Shown here piece after piece: positions 10,419-21,525 of a stretch of 64,000 bases of DNA (its first letter is position 1; every line of letters starts with the position of its first letter). This stretch comes from Costus lasius (Eukaryota; Streptophyta; Magnoliopsida; Zingiberales; Costaceae). Below the pieces are notes generated by a model. That model did no database searches. It had not been told where the DNA came from and saw only the letters and a list, made by a program, of their open reading frames with translations. A program made the position numbers and the translations under genes. Location of the stretch: NCBI GenBank assembly GCA_027563935.2, contig JANVAS020000203.1:1240001-1304000 (forward strand), read 5' to 3'.

Positions 10419-10883
10419 TTCACCCACTCCGAACACGGCCGTGCTCGCCATCACGGCCAGGCTGTGTCCGCCCCTGGAGATGTGTTGCAGCCCCGACGAC
10501 CCCACTTCGATGTGCACTGCCCTCCCTACCATGTTGCTGCACTCCATGACGACCCAAAGGAGCCCAACAAGGTGGAAGTTTGGCGATCCCAACGCCAAAG
10601 TAAGCCCCCGGACTGTTTCTTGGGCGTCATTAGCCCGTTTTCCATCCATACCGAAGGGCCACTGCCCAAGGGCACTACGAGTCAACCCCCTAAAGATCCA
10701 ACTCCAAGTGGGCCGCATAATCTGATAAGCAACATGGCCCAAGACCGAGCCGCGATGGTGGTAACCAAACCCACAACATCGAAGTTCTGCTATTTTGTCG
10801 CCATATGCTCGGAGCGCGTCAAAACCGCCCCCGTACGAAGACGCAGGATCGTGCTACCAGCTTCGAAGAATATTATGTACTAG
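10419..10883 (+). CDS. G1 LTR-encoded repeat ORF, second part with conserved tail
   Basis: Continues the array with one more 21-residue unit (EHGRARHHGQAV), then RRPHFDV and a block conserved in the other LTR copies: PPYHV, a SQRQSKPPD motif, GVISP.SIHTE, and TAQERAAMVV-type and PTTSKFC motifs, ending SERV. After SERV the frame runs on a further 20 residues to a stop at 10883. The stop lies about 120 bases before the TATA-like sequence, so the whole ORF is in U3. The tail has no domain I can name. Confidence 0.65.
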   Translation, partial: FTHSEHGRARHHGQAVSAPGDVLQPRRPHFDVHCPPYHVAALHDDPKEPNKVEVWRSQRQSKPPDCFLGVISPFSIHTEGPLPKGTTSQPPKDPTPSGPHNLISNMAQDRAAMVVTKPTTSKFCYFVAICSERVKTAPVRRRRIVLPASKNIMY

Positions 10884-11000
10884 TTTGTTAATTTTCATCT
10901 TGTAGTTGCAGCTTGACCACATTTGTGGCCTGCAAGAGTTGGTAGGTGGTTAATGTAGAGTGTCCCTTGTGTATTTTGTTTGTTCCCTCCCCTCTTACTC

Positions 11001-11008
11001 CATAAAAG
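11001..11008 (+). promoter_or_regulatory. TATA-like box of the G1 LTR
   Basis: CATAAAAG followed by AGGAGGTGGGGC. The equivalent TATAAAAG/AGGAGG stands in G4 (40970-40977), G3 (minus, 15990-15997) and G2 (minus, 39052-39059). Conservation in four LTRs supports this as the U3/R promoter element. Confidence 0.65.
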
Positions 11009-11645
11009 AGGAGGTGGGGCTAAGTGTTGAGTAGTTCTCTTTGGTGTTTGAGATATCTCCTGGTTAGCTGAGAGTTGCCAGCGGTTGTGAAGACAAGCCG
11101 GAGTCTTGCCTTCGTCGTGTTCGGGTCGAAGACGTCTCTTCGATTCCAAGTTGTTCCGCGTTCGGTTTGAAGTAAATCCCACCTTTCCGATGGGTCAGGT
11201 TCGCCTGTTTGTCATTCTCTTGCACGTTTCTTTGCTGCGATTTTCTCCTTTCTCCTTCACCCACGGCTGTCCATCCATCGGAGATGTGGCATCTCTTGTC
11301 TTGGTTTGTTTCAGCTGCGTAGGCGCGCGAGCTGAACCCCACACAACCGTAATCCCCCAACGCAGGCTAAGCTTAAAACACGCTAAGAGAGCTGCAGTAA
11401 TTCGCTAAATTTGCTACGAGGTTAGTGCGCTATATTATTTAGTTGGGTGTCATTTTCTTCATTCGCATTCGTGTTGCCCTAATCGAACTTGTCGCTATCT
11501 TCGTCGTGTTTTCTACCGGCTTCCCTGCACCTTTCCGACGCATTTTTTCTTCCCTCGTCTCACGACCCTCTCCCTTTTTATCGAGCATTGTGTAAAACCC
11601 TAGAGTACGGCTTAAGGACCTCCACACCTATTAGTTGCTACATCA

Positions 11646-12378
11646 GCAGGGTCCTGCACTTCACGCACCATGAGCACATAGACGGTCTTGGCCGCATGAG
11701 CCTCGCGAACCAATGCGGGGGTGTGCATGAGGGAGACCATGGGGGAAGGCAGAGGGGCAGGTCTCGAGGGTGTAATCAAACCCCTGGAGGTGGATGCATG
11801 AAGCTCCTTAGGCAGAGCTAGGATCAGGCGGATCTTCTGCTCATCGTAGTCGAACAAATAAGTGTTTGACCGGCCATAGTGGACTACGTCTCTATCATAC
11901 AACCATGGGCGACCAAGGAGGACGTGGGCGACGTCCATAGTCGCAACATTGCACAATACCTTCTCATGATAGCTCCCAAACGCGATGGGAACCTGACATT
12001 GGTGGGTGACCGGAAGGCTCGTGGTATCGACCCAGGCGATAGAGTAAGGTCTTCGGTGGGGTTCAAGGGAAAGGCCGAAATGCATGACCGCGGTTTGAGA
12101 GAACACGTCCAGGCTACTACCACCGTCAATGACGATCTTACACGAGTGCCCATTGCACTTAATGTAAGTCGTGAAAATGCTCGAGCGCCTCCAATCCTCG
12201 GTGGGTTCGGGCTGCACAAGTTTGCGACGGACGACAAGTGTGGATGGACCCGACTCCTCGCCACTAGTGTAACACTCCGCCTCAACATCGTGCTCAGTGG
12301 GGGTTATGGTGGCAACGCGAGCCAGACCCGTGTCGGCTCCAGCGGGTTTCTTGGGACATTCATGCGACATGTGACCCA
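11646..12378 (-). pseudogene. G3 gag end and protease (fragment, open frame)
   Basis: Read leftward, it begins with the second half of a CCHC knuckle (LGHMSHECPKKP), then a spacer, the WRRSSIF block, the protease active site IDGGSS, the LLGRPWLYD block, and the region before RT ending at VREVQDP. The frame is open from 12370 through the fragment. The first half of the knuckle (CYSC) lies at about 14551-14580 because a 2.16-kb LTR is inserted between. The left end is cut by the G1 LTR at 11645/11646. RT, RNase H and IN of G3 are not in the window. Confidence 0.85.
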
Positions 12379-12383
12379 GCTGC

Positions 12384-14545
12384 TGTTATAACCTTGATTT
12401 TAATTATAAAATTTTATTTAAATTTTAAATTTCGAATTTTAGAAATCCTAATCTAGTAAGCCCTAAAATCTCTCCCTAACTCTTGGATATTTTTACTCCC
12501 TCTAATCCTATAAATTAAACCCTAAACCCTCCCCTTAATCAATCAATTACTCCTTGATTATTTCCCTCTCCTCACGCGCCACAGCCCTCGTTCTTCTATT
12601 TCTTTCCCCTGCCCACGAAGCCACCTTGCTTCGCTTGTGTCTTCGTGTTTGACAGCATCTCCCGAGTCTAACGTCGGCAGCTCCTTCCTCTCCGTCCGGC
12701 GTGCTTCCCTTTCTTCTCCCCCCGCCGTTGGTCCTTCAGACGAGCATCTCAGGTGAGCAGAACTTCAGCGGCCAAATTCCTCTGATCTGTTTGGACGCGT
12801 GCGGCGAATCCAGACGGTGGCGATTGTTCTCCGGACAGACGACGCCTCTTCTTCCTCTTTCGTCATCGGCGGCTGCTGAGGCAGTTCTTCCGCGCGAGTT
12901 TCTTGTACGAGCGGTAGTGGGCGGCATCTGTTCCTCTTCCAGCGAGTCCTCTGCTCAGTCCGAACGCAAGCAGCGGAAGGTGAGTTCCTGCATCCGGCGA
13001 CTTCTCCTCTCTCCAGCGTTAGCGGAAGCAGAAGCGGCTTCTTCGTCCCTTCCGGCGGCGGCTGTGAGTTTCTCCTCTTCCAGCGCCGGTTTCATACTCC
13101 TTCTAGCGGTGGCTAAAGGAGCCCTTCCAAGCAGCGGTGCCTCCTTCCTCTTCTGGCGTCGGCTGCTACTTCCTCTTCCAGAGGTTTCGTTCCTCAATGT
13201 CGGCCACTGTTTCTTCCGTCCGTTGGCGCGTCTGGCGGCGGGCGCAGGAGGTCTGCCGCATCGAATGAACGATTCGTCCGCATCGTGTCTTCGACAGCAG
13301 GGTAAGGTTTGTTTTAAATTAAATTTTATATCTTGTTTTGAATAAATTAAGAAAAATCTAATTATTATTTAGGGGGAATTAAAACTAATTATTTGAGGGA
13401 AAATTTCATGATAATTATTTTGGGATGAAATCTGATTTAAATAAGAAATTAGGGGTTGAGGGTAATGTTATGGATTAATGCATATGATGGATAATGATGG
13501 ATATTTATTTAAATTATTCAGTGAAGAAAGGAAGATAATTGTGATTTTAGAGGAATTCAGGATATCAGCGTTTGAGGTAGGAATCTTACCCTATTCCTTT
13601 CTTACAGTGTCAATAATAGGATTTGCTACTTAATCCTTTGACTTGATATATGATTCATATGATAGAATTAATTGACACTGATATCTGGTAGGAATCTGCT
13701 TGGTTTGTTTCCGAAATTCCTGTTGAACTCAATTATCTTGATTATTTGGTCATATTCTATTTCTATATGAATGGTTAACAAACTTGTTTTGAGATATCTG
13801 ATATATTGGCTTATGAGCCTGGTTGAACAATTGTGTATCTGAGATATTGACGCATAAGTATGTGGAACCGTTGTAAATCTGTGATGATAAAGTCGTGATA
13901 TATATTGACCTCTTATCTGGATGATTTATTCTCCAGTGGTCTGTTTATCTGAGTTATAGTTCTGACGCGCATCGGACTATCAGAGATGCCGGTACGGCAC
14001 CGCCAGTTGTCTTGAGGACAATACTACGGATGTCAGTGTTGGACGCAACACTCCGGGCTATTTAGGACAGTCATTCCATTGCATGAGCAACAGTGGAAAC
14101 ACTCTGAAAATGAATGCGGCTGTTAAGTGAGATCTGTTGGCTAGCTTGATGATTTGCACGACATTCTTATATTATTTGTATATCGTTGTTTCAGTTATTG
14201 TATTATCCTGTTATTTGATTCCCTCACCATGTTTTTTGATTCCTACTTAGCAATTCTGCTAACTCCCTTTGTTTCTCTTCCAGGTATAGAGTTAACTTCT
14301 GGGAGGGCTAGAGTAGATAACAGATACCAACCCGAGTTCAGATAGTTGTCTTTTGTATTTTTATTTAGTTGATAATTTGAATAGTTGTATTCGGATATTG
14401 TATTATAAAACTGTTGATGTTAAGATTAGATTAATTATTTAATAAATGATATTGGATTATTGTAGTTCTCTGGTTCCTATCAATATTGTCATCTCCCTGG
14501 GGAACCCTGAGCTAGGAATAGCTGGCTTCTCACCGGGGCGTGACA
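12384..14545 (+). mobile_element. Solo LTR, Del/Tekay-like
   Basis: 2,162 bp, TGTTATAACC ... GGGGCGTGACA, bounded by perfect TSD GCTGC (12379-12383 and 14546-14550) inside the G3 gag CCHC codons. The GGGGCGTGACA terminus is typical of Del/Tekay LTRs, and TATAAAT at 12509-12515 supports + orientation. An open frame of 214 codons (12701-13345) in the leader part is Ser/Ala/Arg-rich and I do not regard it as a gene. No internal region is present, so the element was reduced by LTR-LTR recombination. Confidence 0.88.
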
Positions 14546-14550
14546 GCTGC

Positions 14551-15621
14551 AAACAGCTGTAGCAGGTAATATGGCCAGAGGCTCTGACCGCTGGGGCCTT
14601 GCCCTTCTCCTCCCAAGTGGGCCAAGAAGGCGAAGCCTCAGGGGGTGGGTGTCTAGGGGGGCTGATGGGTCGGGGGACCGCCCGCATGAGGACGCCTATG
14701 GGGGCCAAGATCACTGTGCCTTGTAGCGACGCGAAGGTCTTGCTCAATGTCTCAAGTGCGTTGAAAAGTTTTGTCAAGGATCTCCGATCCATACACGGGT
14801 AAGGCTCGGCGGATATCCGCACGGAGCCAATTCTTCAATTTTGACAATGCTAACACGGGGTCCTCCTGCAGGTTATAACGGAGTTGCAACGTCTCAAAGG
14901 TGAGACGGTACTCCTCGACGGTACCCGACCCTTGGTGTAGGCTACTATATTGATCAAGAAGACGCTGCCTATACGAAGGGGGTACGTATCGCTTGCGGAG
15001 GCGATACCGCATCTCCGCCCACTCGGTGACCGGGGGAAGAGCCTGCTGCACGTTTTGGCGCTCCACATTTTCCCAATGTAAACGTGCAGGCCCCTCAAGT
15101 TAGGTGCGCACATACCGGACTCGTGAGTGCGGAGGCCAATCGCTAAGGTCAAAATACGCATCAACGGACATGACCCAATCTAAGAATTGTGTGGGGTCAA
15201 GACCACCTGTGAATAGAGTAGGGGTGTTACGAATGAAATGATGGAAAACATCATCCACCCGAGGGCGCTCAACACGGGTATGGGCTGGGGTTCGAGGTGT
15301 GGCCCAAGCGTGGCCAAAATGACCACCGGGCTGGGGCCCTTGTGCGGCCTAGATATCATCCTCATCGAGGGGATCATCACTGTAACTCGGGTTCCGAGGT
15401 ACCTCAGGAGGTCGCGAGTGACCCCATCCATCCTCGTGGGCACGCCGCCGTGTGGGCGCTACCATCGGGGGCAACTCTCCAGTGGGGGCTGGGTTTGCGG
15501 ACACCGAAGGGTTAACTGAGTTCGGGCGACCATGCGCTGCGGACCCGGGTTGACCAATAGGGTGTTGGATCCCAGCCAAAATCTGCTGGACCATGGCATG
15601 TGTGCTTGCCTGTTGAGGATC
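14551..15621 (-). pseudogene. G3 gag (broken)
   Basis: Chromovirus gag fragments in several frames: MVQQILAGIQH near the start, DDPLDEDD, then YVPPSYRQRLLDQYSSLHQG and the EYRLTFETLQLR segment of the gag core, a proline-rich stretch, and the first half of the zinc knuckle (CYSC) at the left end. At least two frame changes are needed. The N-terminus (ATG, PBS and the 3' part of the 5' LTR) is deleted: gag is joined straight to LTR at 15621-15645, where 19 bases of gag (GGATCCCAGCCAAAATCTG) occur twice. Confidence 0.8.
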
Positions 15622-15989
15622 CCAGCCAAAATCTGCGGACTGCGGCTTTGCAGGGTTCAGCTCGCGCGTCTACGCAGCTGAAACAAACCAAGGGCAAGAG
15701 ATACCCCTCCTCCGATGAATGGACCGCCATGGGTGAAGAAGAAAGGAGAAAGCCAGCTCGGTATCAAAGCAAGCAAATAGAAAAACAGGCGAACCTGACC
15801 CCCCCCCTCGGAGGGTGGGATTTACTTCTTATAAAGATGGAAACCAAGCTGAGTCGAGACACCGGTCGCCGACTCTTACAACTCCGAAGGCGAAGCAACT
15901 TCACCTTCCACACAAGTTGGAAGCTCACTCTAGCTCACCAGGAGATCCCTATCACCAAGAGAACTACTCAATACTTAGCCCTACCTCCT

Positions 15990-15997
15990 CTTTTATA
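15990..15997 (-). promoter_or_regulatory. TATA box of the G3 LTR
   Basis: TATAAAAG on the minus strand followed by AGGAGG. Same position and context as in the other family LTRs. Confidence 0.65.
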
Positions 15998-16174
15998 GAA
16001 TAAGAGGGGAGGGAACAAACAAAATACACAAGAGACACTCTACTTTAACTACCTACCAACTCTTGCAGGCCACAAAAGTGGTCAAGCTGCAACTACAAGA
16101 CGAAAATTAACAAACTAGTACCTAATATTCTTCGAAGCTGGTAGCACAATCCTGCATCTTCGTATGGGGCCGGT

Positions 16175-16868
16175 TTAGATGCGCTCCGAGCACACAGCAA
16201 CAAAATAGTAGAACTTCGATGTTGTGGGCTGGGTCACCACCATCGCGGCTCGGTCTTGGGCCATGTTGCTAATCAGATTACGCAGCCCACTTGGAGTTGG
16301 ATCTTCAGGGGGTTGGCTCGTAGTTCCCCTGGGGCTGCGCCACTTCGGTATGGATGGAAAGAGGGCTAATGACGCCCAAGAAATGGTCCGGGGGCTTACT
16401 TTGGTGTTGGGATCGCCGGATTTCCACCTTGTTGGGCTACTTTGTGTTGTCATGGGGTGGAGCAACATGGTACAAAGGGTGGTGCACATTGAAGTGGGGT
16501 CGTCGGGGCTGCAATGCATCTCTAGGGGTGGACATGGCCTGGCCGTGATGGTGAGCACAGCCGTGTTCGGAGTGGACGAAGTCCACAGAATTGGTCACGG
16601 CTTGCCCGTGTCCAGGAGCACGCCCGTGTTCATTGTGGCCAAAATCCACAGAGCCGGGCACGGCTTGTCCGTGATCAGGAGCACGCTCGTGATGGGAGTT
16701 GCTGAAATCCACAGAGCCGGGCACGGCTTGCCCGTGACCAGAAGCCCGGCTGTGTTCGGTGTGGCCGAAATCCACATAACCGGGCACGGCTTGCCCGTGA
16801 CCAGGAGCACGCCCGTGTTCGGCGTTTGCGTCTTCGGATGACCGTGTCACGGCCGTGACGGGGCGCAT
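16175..16868 (-). pseudogene. G3 LTR-encoded repeat ORF (frameshifted tail)
   Basis: Five 21-residue units (for example HGRAPGHGQAVPG, ending VDFGHT or similar), then RRPHFNV, in the frame that is also the pol frame crossing the LTR start: pol and array share a frame here, apart from two in-frame stops near 16890-16920. The conserved tail follows but breaks after the YHVAPPHD region; the rest (SQPPEDPTPSG, AQDRAAMVV, PTTSKF, SERI) is read in a different frame, open from 16558. It shows that the array was once contiguous with pol. Confidence 0.65.
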
Positions 16869-17004
16869 GGCCTGGCCGTGTCGGGGTCTGGGGAACTCTG
16901 ACTAGGGTGAAAATTCTTAGGGTTCTGAGGAGTCTCCCCAAGTGTCTTTTGGAGAGATTGGGCCGCTCTCAAGTGTGTTTATGGGCCTATTTGCTCCTGC
17001 ATCA

Positions 17005-17947
17005 CGAGGTATAGGGAACCTATACTTGATCGTGATCCTATTAATGGTGCGACTAACGATGCACATGTGCCATGACTCATCCTTCTTGGGTGTGAGTAGC
17101 GCGAGAATGGCACAAGGGCTGAGGCTCTTGCGGATGTACCCCTTAGTAAGGGGCTTATCCACTTGACGCTGCAGTTCAGCATGCTCCATAGGGTTGAGTC
17201 AGTGATGGGGCAAATTCGGGAGGGATGCTCCCGGGACGAGGTCAATCGCATGTTGGATTTCTCTCTCCGGGGGAAGGCCGTGAGGCAGGTCCTCGGGACT
17301 GATATCTCTAAAATCGGAAAGGAGAGTGGACACCTCAACAGGGGGTGCTGGTTCCATGCACATGACAGAATCCTGCACCTCGCGTAGCATGAGCGCGTAT
17401 ACGGCCTTGGTCTCATGGGCCTGGCGAACCAACGCGGGGGTGCGCATGAGGGAGACCGTGGCGGGACACGGAGGTGAAGGCGCCGTGGGTGTGATCAAGC
17501 CTTTGGAGGTGGACGCACGAAGCTCCTTGGGTGGAGTCGGAATCAAATGAATATTCTGGTCATTGTGCTCAAACACAAAAGTGTTCGACCGGCTGTAGTG
17601 GATGACATCTCTATCGTATAACCACTGATGTCACCGTGGGCGATGTCCATAGCTGCCACATCACACCATACCTTCTTGCGATAGTTCCCAAAAATGATGG
17701 GAACCTGACATCAGTGGGTGACCAGAAGACTCGATGTATCCACCCACGCGATGGAGTAAGGCTTCGGGTGGGGGTCACAGGGAAGGCTGGACCACGTGAT
17801 TTTGGTCCAAGAGACCATGTTTAAGCTACTGCCCCCGTCAATGATGATCTTACATGAGTGCCCGTTGCACTTGATGTATGTCATGAAAATGCTCGAGCGC
17901 CTCCAATCCTCGGAGGGCAAGGGCTGAACAAGGTTGCAGTGCACCAC
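17005..17947 (-). pseudogene. G2 protease and start of RT (truncated)
   Basis: In order on the minus strand: LVQPLPSEDWRRSSIF, protease active site IDGGSS (about 17840), WVDTSSL, then after a break PKELRAST, the LLSDFRDISPEDLPHGLP block before RT, and early RT ending at KYRFPIPR. The sequence then meets the G3 LTR start at 17004/17005, in frame. Frames change near 17580-17710. RNase H and IN are missing; they would lie beyond the G3 insertion and are not found. Confidence 0.82.
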
Positions 17948-19361
17948 AAGTGTGGGATCACCCGACCCTTCATCACTCGGCCTCTACCTTGTGCTCAGCA
18001 TGGTCATGTGTGATGGTGGTGACACGGGCAGGGTCCTTGTCTGCAAGCGCAGGCTTCTTGGGGCAATCACGTGACAGATGGCCCGGTTGCAAGCAATTGT
18101 AACAGGTCACTCGACTAGAGGACCCAACTGCGGGGGCCTTGCCCTTCTCCTCCCAAGTTGGTAGAGAGGGTGAGCTCTCGGGGTGTGGAAGTCTAGGGGA
18201 CTGATGGGCCAGGGGTGTGGGTCGTGGGTTCGGACGAGGCTCCGTATGCTCGGGGCGTGGATGGAGATGCGGGGGACCGCCCGCATGACGTCGCCTATGG
18301 GACCCGACCTCGCTGCATCTAGCCATGATGCAAAGGTCTTGCTCGATGTCTCTAGCACGCTGAAAGGTTTAGTCAAATGTCTCTGAACCATACGTGGGCA
18401 AGGCTCGGCGGATATCAGTGCAGAGCCCGTTCTTAAATTTAGACAATACCAACTCAGGGTTCTCCTGCAAGTTACAATGGAGTTGTAGCGTCTCAAAGAT
18501 GAGACAGTACTCCTCTATGGTACCTGAACCTTGGTGCAGGCTGCTATATTGGTCAAGGAGACGCTGCCTATACGAAGGAGGTACGTATCACTCACGGAGG
18601 CGATATCACATTTCTACCCACTTAGTGATCGGGGGAAGGGCTTCTTGCGCATTTTGGCGCTCCACATTTTCCCAGTGTAAACATGCAGGCCCCTCGAGCA
18701 AGGTGCGCACATACCTAACATGCGTGGACTGTGACCAATCGCTGAGGTCAAAATATGCGTAGACGGATGCGACCCAACCCAAGAACTGCGTGGGATCGAG
18801 ACCACCTGTGAAGGGTGCGAGGGTGTTCCGAATGAAGTGGTGGAAATCGTCATCCGCCTGGGGACGCTCAACACGGGTGTGGGCTGGGGTGCGAGGTGCG
18901 GCCCAAGCATGGCCAAAGTGACTGTTGGGTTGGGGCCCTTTTGCGGCCCATACGTCATCCTCATCAAGTGGGTCGTCACCATGACTTGGGGCCCCATGGA
19001 CCTCGTAAGGCCGTGGGCAACCCAACTCATCCTCGTGGGCACGCTGCCAGGTGGGCGTGGCCAACGGAGGCAACCCTCTAGTGGGGGCTGGGTTTGCGGA
19101 CACTAGAGGGTTAGCCGGGTTCGAACGACTATGCTCCGTGGATCCAAGGTGACCAGTGAGATGTTGGATCCTAGCCAAAATCTGCTGGACCATGGTGTTC
19201 GTGCTTGCTTGGTGGGCGTCCACTTGTGCGGATAGCGCCTCAAGCTTCGCATCAATTCGCACCACAAGCACAGCCATAGACTCTAAACCGGTGTTAGCCC
19301 CTTCTGAAGGCTAGACCGACTCTTGAGTTTCGGGGATGGCATTCGAAAATTAGGAAGGCAT
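17948..19361 (-). pseudogene. G2 gag (broken)
   Basis: Starts at an ATG (19361) equivalent to the G4 gag ATG, with stops soon after (TAA fourth codon, TAG further on). The frame is open from 19277 to 18606: MVQQILARIQH, DDPLDEDDVW, then a gag core (FTGGLDPTQFLGWV, HWENVER). It is broken by further stops and resumes with a proline-rich spacer and a full zinc knuckle CYNCLQPGHLSRDC (about 18065-18105) followed by PKKPA. A chromovirus gag in order and size; packaging protein of the element, now non-functional. Confidence 0.83.
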
Positions 19362-19498
19362 GACTTGTGACCTCGTGGTCACCATGCACAAACAAGGGGA
19401 CTCGACTATGAGATGCTGAAAGATGCGGAAAGAGTGCGGAATTATGCAATGTGAGGAAGTTAGATCGTGCGAGCGATAAGAATCGAACGCGAAACCTT

Positions 19499-19510
19499 CC
19501 TCTAATACTA
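19499..19510 (-). other. G2 primer-binding site (Met-tRNA type)
   Basis: TAGTATTAGAGG, four bases after the LTR end. It differs from TGGTATCAGAGC by a few transitions; G4 has TAGTATCAGAG at the same place. Confidence 0.65.
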
Positions 19511-19514
19511 GATT

Positions 19515-20038
19515 TGATGAAGCTACTATAGGTGGGAGGTCCTTAAAACCATACTCTACGGTGTTTACATAATGCGCGGAAATCGTGAGAGGGTCTTGAG
19601 GCGAGGGAAGTAAAAGCAATAGGAAAATAGCTAGAAACACGAGAAATCAGTGCAAATCCGTTCTGGGGAAATACAAATGCTAGAGAGAAACCAACGGCAC
19701 CCAACTATGCAAAATTTACACACTAACCTCTCAAGCAACTTTAAGCGCAGCACGTAACGGGGTGGCAGGTTTGCGGGGTTCAGCTTGCGCGTCTATGCGC
19801 CTGCGACCAAACCGCAAACAGGAAATTGTCCACGCCTCCGACGCTCGGATGCTCAGGGGTGAGGGGACAAAGGAAAGCACACAGCATAATAGAACAGCGA
19901 ACAAAATGTAAACAAACAAGCAAACCTGACCCACTGACACCGGTGGGATTTACTTCTTCGAAAAGTAGGGAACACACACTACAACTCTGAGTCAAAGCAT
20001 CGGCTGCAACACTTACAACTCAGGAACGGGAGGCACTC
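19515..20038 (-). repeat. G2 5' LTR, R/U5 part
   Basis: The end of the LTR on the minus strand (...GCTTCATCA at 19515), with the family blocks GTAAATCCCACC and GGGTCAGGTTTGCTTGTTT. It is interrupted at 20038 by TRG with TSD CACTC; the rest resumes at 38982. Confidence 0.82.
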
Positions 20039-21525
20039 TGATGTAGGATAGGGGGGTCTAAAGCATTCAAACAGCGAATTTCGAAATCGGTTTTGATAAT
20101 ATGTAGATAGGAAGAAAAAAACCGATATTACTCTAGCGAGTTTTGAGAAACTAATTTTTTTGTAATTTTAATAATAGAGGAAACCGAACTTATGCTAATG
20201 AAAACTGTAAATGCTGAAAGTAAATTGCTGGAAATAAACTTACAGAGCAGTCCTTGAGAATAGAAGGACTGTGCTTCCCGATCTTCACCGGTCCAACTCT
20301 GATGGAAGGTGTAGGGTGGAGCTTACAAGCATTCACAGAAGAATCCATACAAGTCACAGATTTTAGTACAATGAAAGATCAAGGGGGAGGTTAGGCCTCA
20401 CAAGTTCCCTTGCTAACCCTGGATTTAACTAAAGAGAAAAGGGGAGAGGGGTGAAGAGGGGGTGCGCCCCTCCTTGTGCCACTCCTTGCGCAACTACAAA
20501 GATAGACAATCAAATTTAGTGTAGAGAAGAGTTCTTATCACAAAACAAAGAGTCTAGGGGAAAAGACTTAGCCGAAAGTGATGATGCTCCCATATGGCCG
20601 AAGGTTGACGACTCAACTTCAAGTTCTTGCTCCAAGCCGAGGGTGAAGAGGATCTTCCTTAGGTTGCGCACTTGAGGAGGAAGAAAGTCTTCTTATGGTT
20701 TCGGTGGAGAAGGTAGAAGAGAGGGAGAGTCGGCCTTGGAGAACAATACACTAAACTATGCTAATATTAATCTAAAGAAAAGACAATATATTATTTCATC
20801 AAAGCTTTTTTTTTGAGTACATGTGAAGGATACAATATATAAGCGTGGAGAGGTTAGGGTAGAAGTGACATTTGATACCCAAGCGCTCCTTACAAACTTG
20901 GAGAGAATTTGAACGTCGAGAACAAGAGGGATAGGCGCAACCTTCTTGGAAAGTTTCCTTCTTTGGTGATCTTCCTTTGGTAAGTGTTGAATGCTATGGG
21001 CTGGCGGTGTGATAGCTTTCTTTGCTTGTTGTTGCCGAGTCTTGGTGTGGATGAGGCTCTCTTCTTATCTCTTGCTTGCTTGCGCATCAAGGAGCTTTGA
21101 AATTTGAAAGGTTTCCAAAGATGCTTGGGCGGTAAAACAATGTTGGAAACATTAATTAATTAATTCCCTTAGATTGTGGATCTTGAAGACTTAACCGAAT
21201 CCTTTGATATCTTGGGCTGGTGCATCTTGAAATTGGCTGGGCTGAGGTGGCTAATTTCTACATAGAATGAGCGCTCAACAAAGATGGAAGTTGAGCAAAC
21301 AAGTGGGTGGATGTGTGGCTTGAACTAAACTTGGGCTTTGAAGTCTTGTTTCCTTCCTTGAGCTGGATTTGATGAGTGGATCTTGGGCTGAGCTTGAGCT
21401 AATTCCTAGCTTGAATAACCTGCCAGATATGCATCCTAATGCACATATGCACTACCCTACTATGATGCAAGAGTACAAAGTTTCATGAATTACAATGCAC
21501 AACCTACTACAAGTGGACTTGCCAT
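20039..21525 (-). repeat. TRG 3' LTR, outer part
   Basis: Matches 35605-36816 plus 38532-38806 with scattered differences. The shared blocks include GATCTTCACCGGTCCAACTC and the GGTGCGCCCCTCCTTG stretch. Interrupted after 21525 by C1 (TSD GCCAT) and continues at 32648. Confidence 0.9.

Larger units (their letters stand above)
8083..11645 (+). repeat. G1 3' LTR, split by X1
   Basis: Begins TGATGCAGGAGC, a start shared exactly with the G3 LTR end at 17004, and ends GCTACATCA at 11645. Without X1 and its duplicated target it is about 1,640 bp. U3 is about 1 kb and carries a protein-coding array. A TATA-like CATAAAAG is at 11001-11008. Downstream come the R/U5-type blocks shared by all family members (GTAAATCCCACC, GGGTCAGGTTCGCCTGTTT, TTGTTTCAGCTGCGTAG). 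It directly abuts G3 protease sequence; GCAGG (11646-11650) would be one copy of the TSD, but the other end is lost. Confidence 0.85.
15622..17004 (-). repeat. G3 5' LTR (3' end deleted)
   Basis: The minus-strand LTR starts TGATGCAGGAGC at 17004 and ends in a deletion near 15640. It resembles the G1 LTR closely (same TGTATTTTGTTTGTTCCCTC and TAAAAGAGGAGG stretches). Its start sits directly against G2 RT codons, so I read it as the end of an element inserted in G2; the TSD would be CGAGG (17005-17009), whose partner is lost. U3 carries the repeat ORF (16868-16175). Confidence 0.78.

Noticed and set aside
11879..12391. 170-codon open frame on +
   Set aside because: Antisense shadow of the G3 protease; the minus-strand frame has the protease motifs.
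12701..13345. 214-codon Ser/Ala/Arg-rich frame
   Set aside because: Lies within a solo LTR with TSD, no domain, low complexity.
16224..16841. 205-codon open frame on +
   Set aside because: Antisense of the G3 LTR repeat ORF. Openness follows from the 63-bp repeat; the minus frame matches three other copies.
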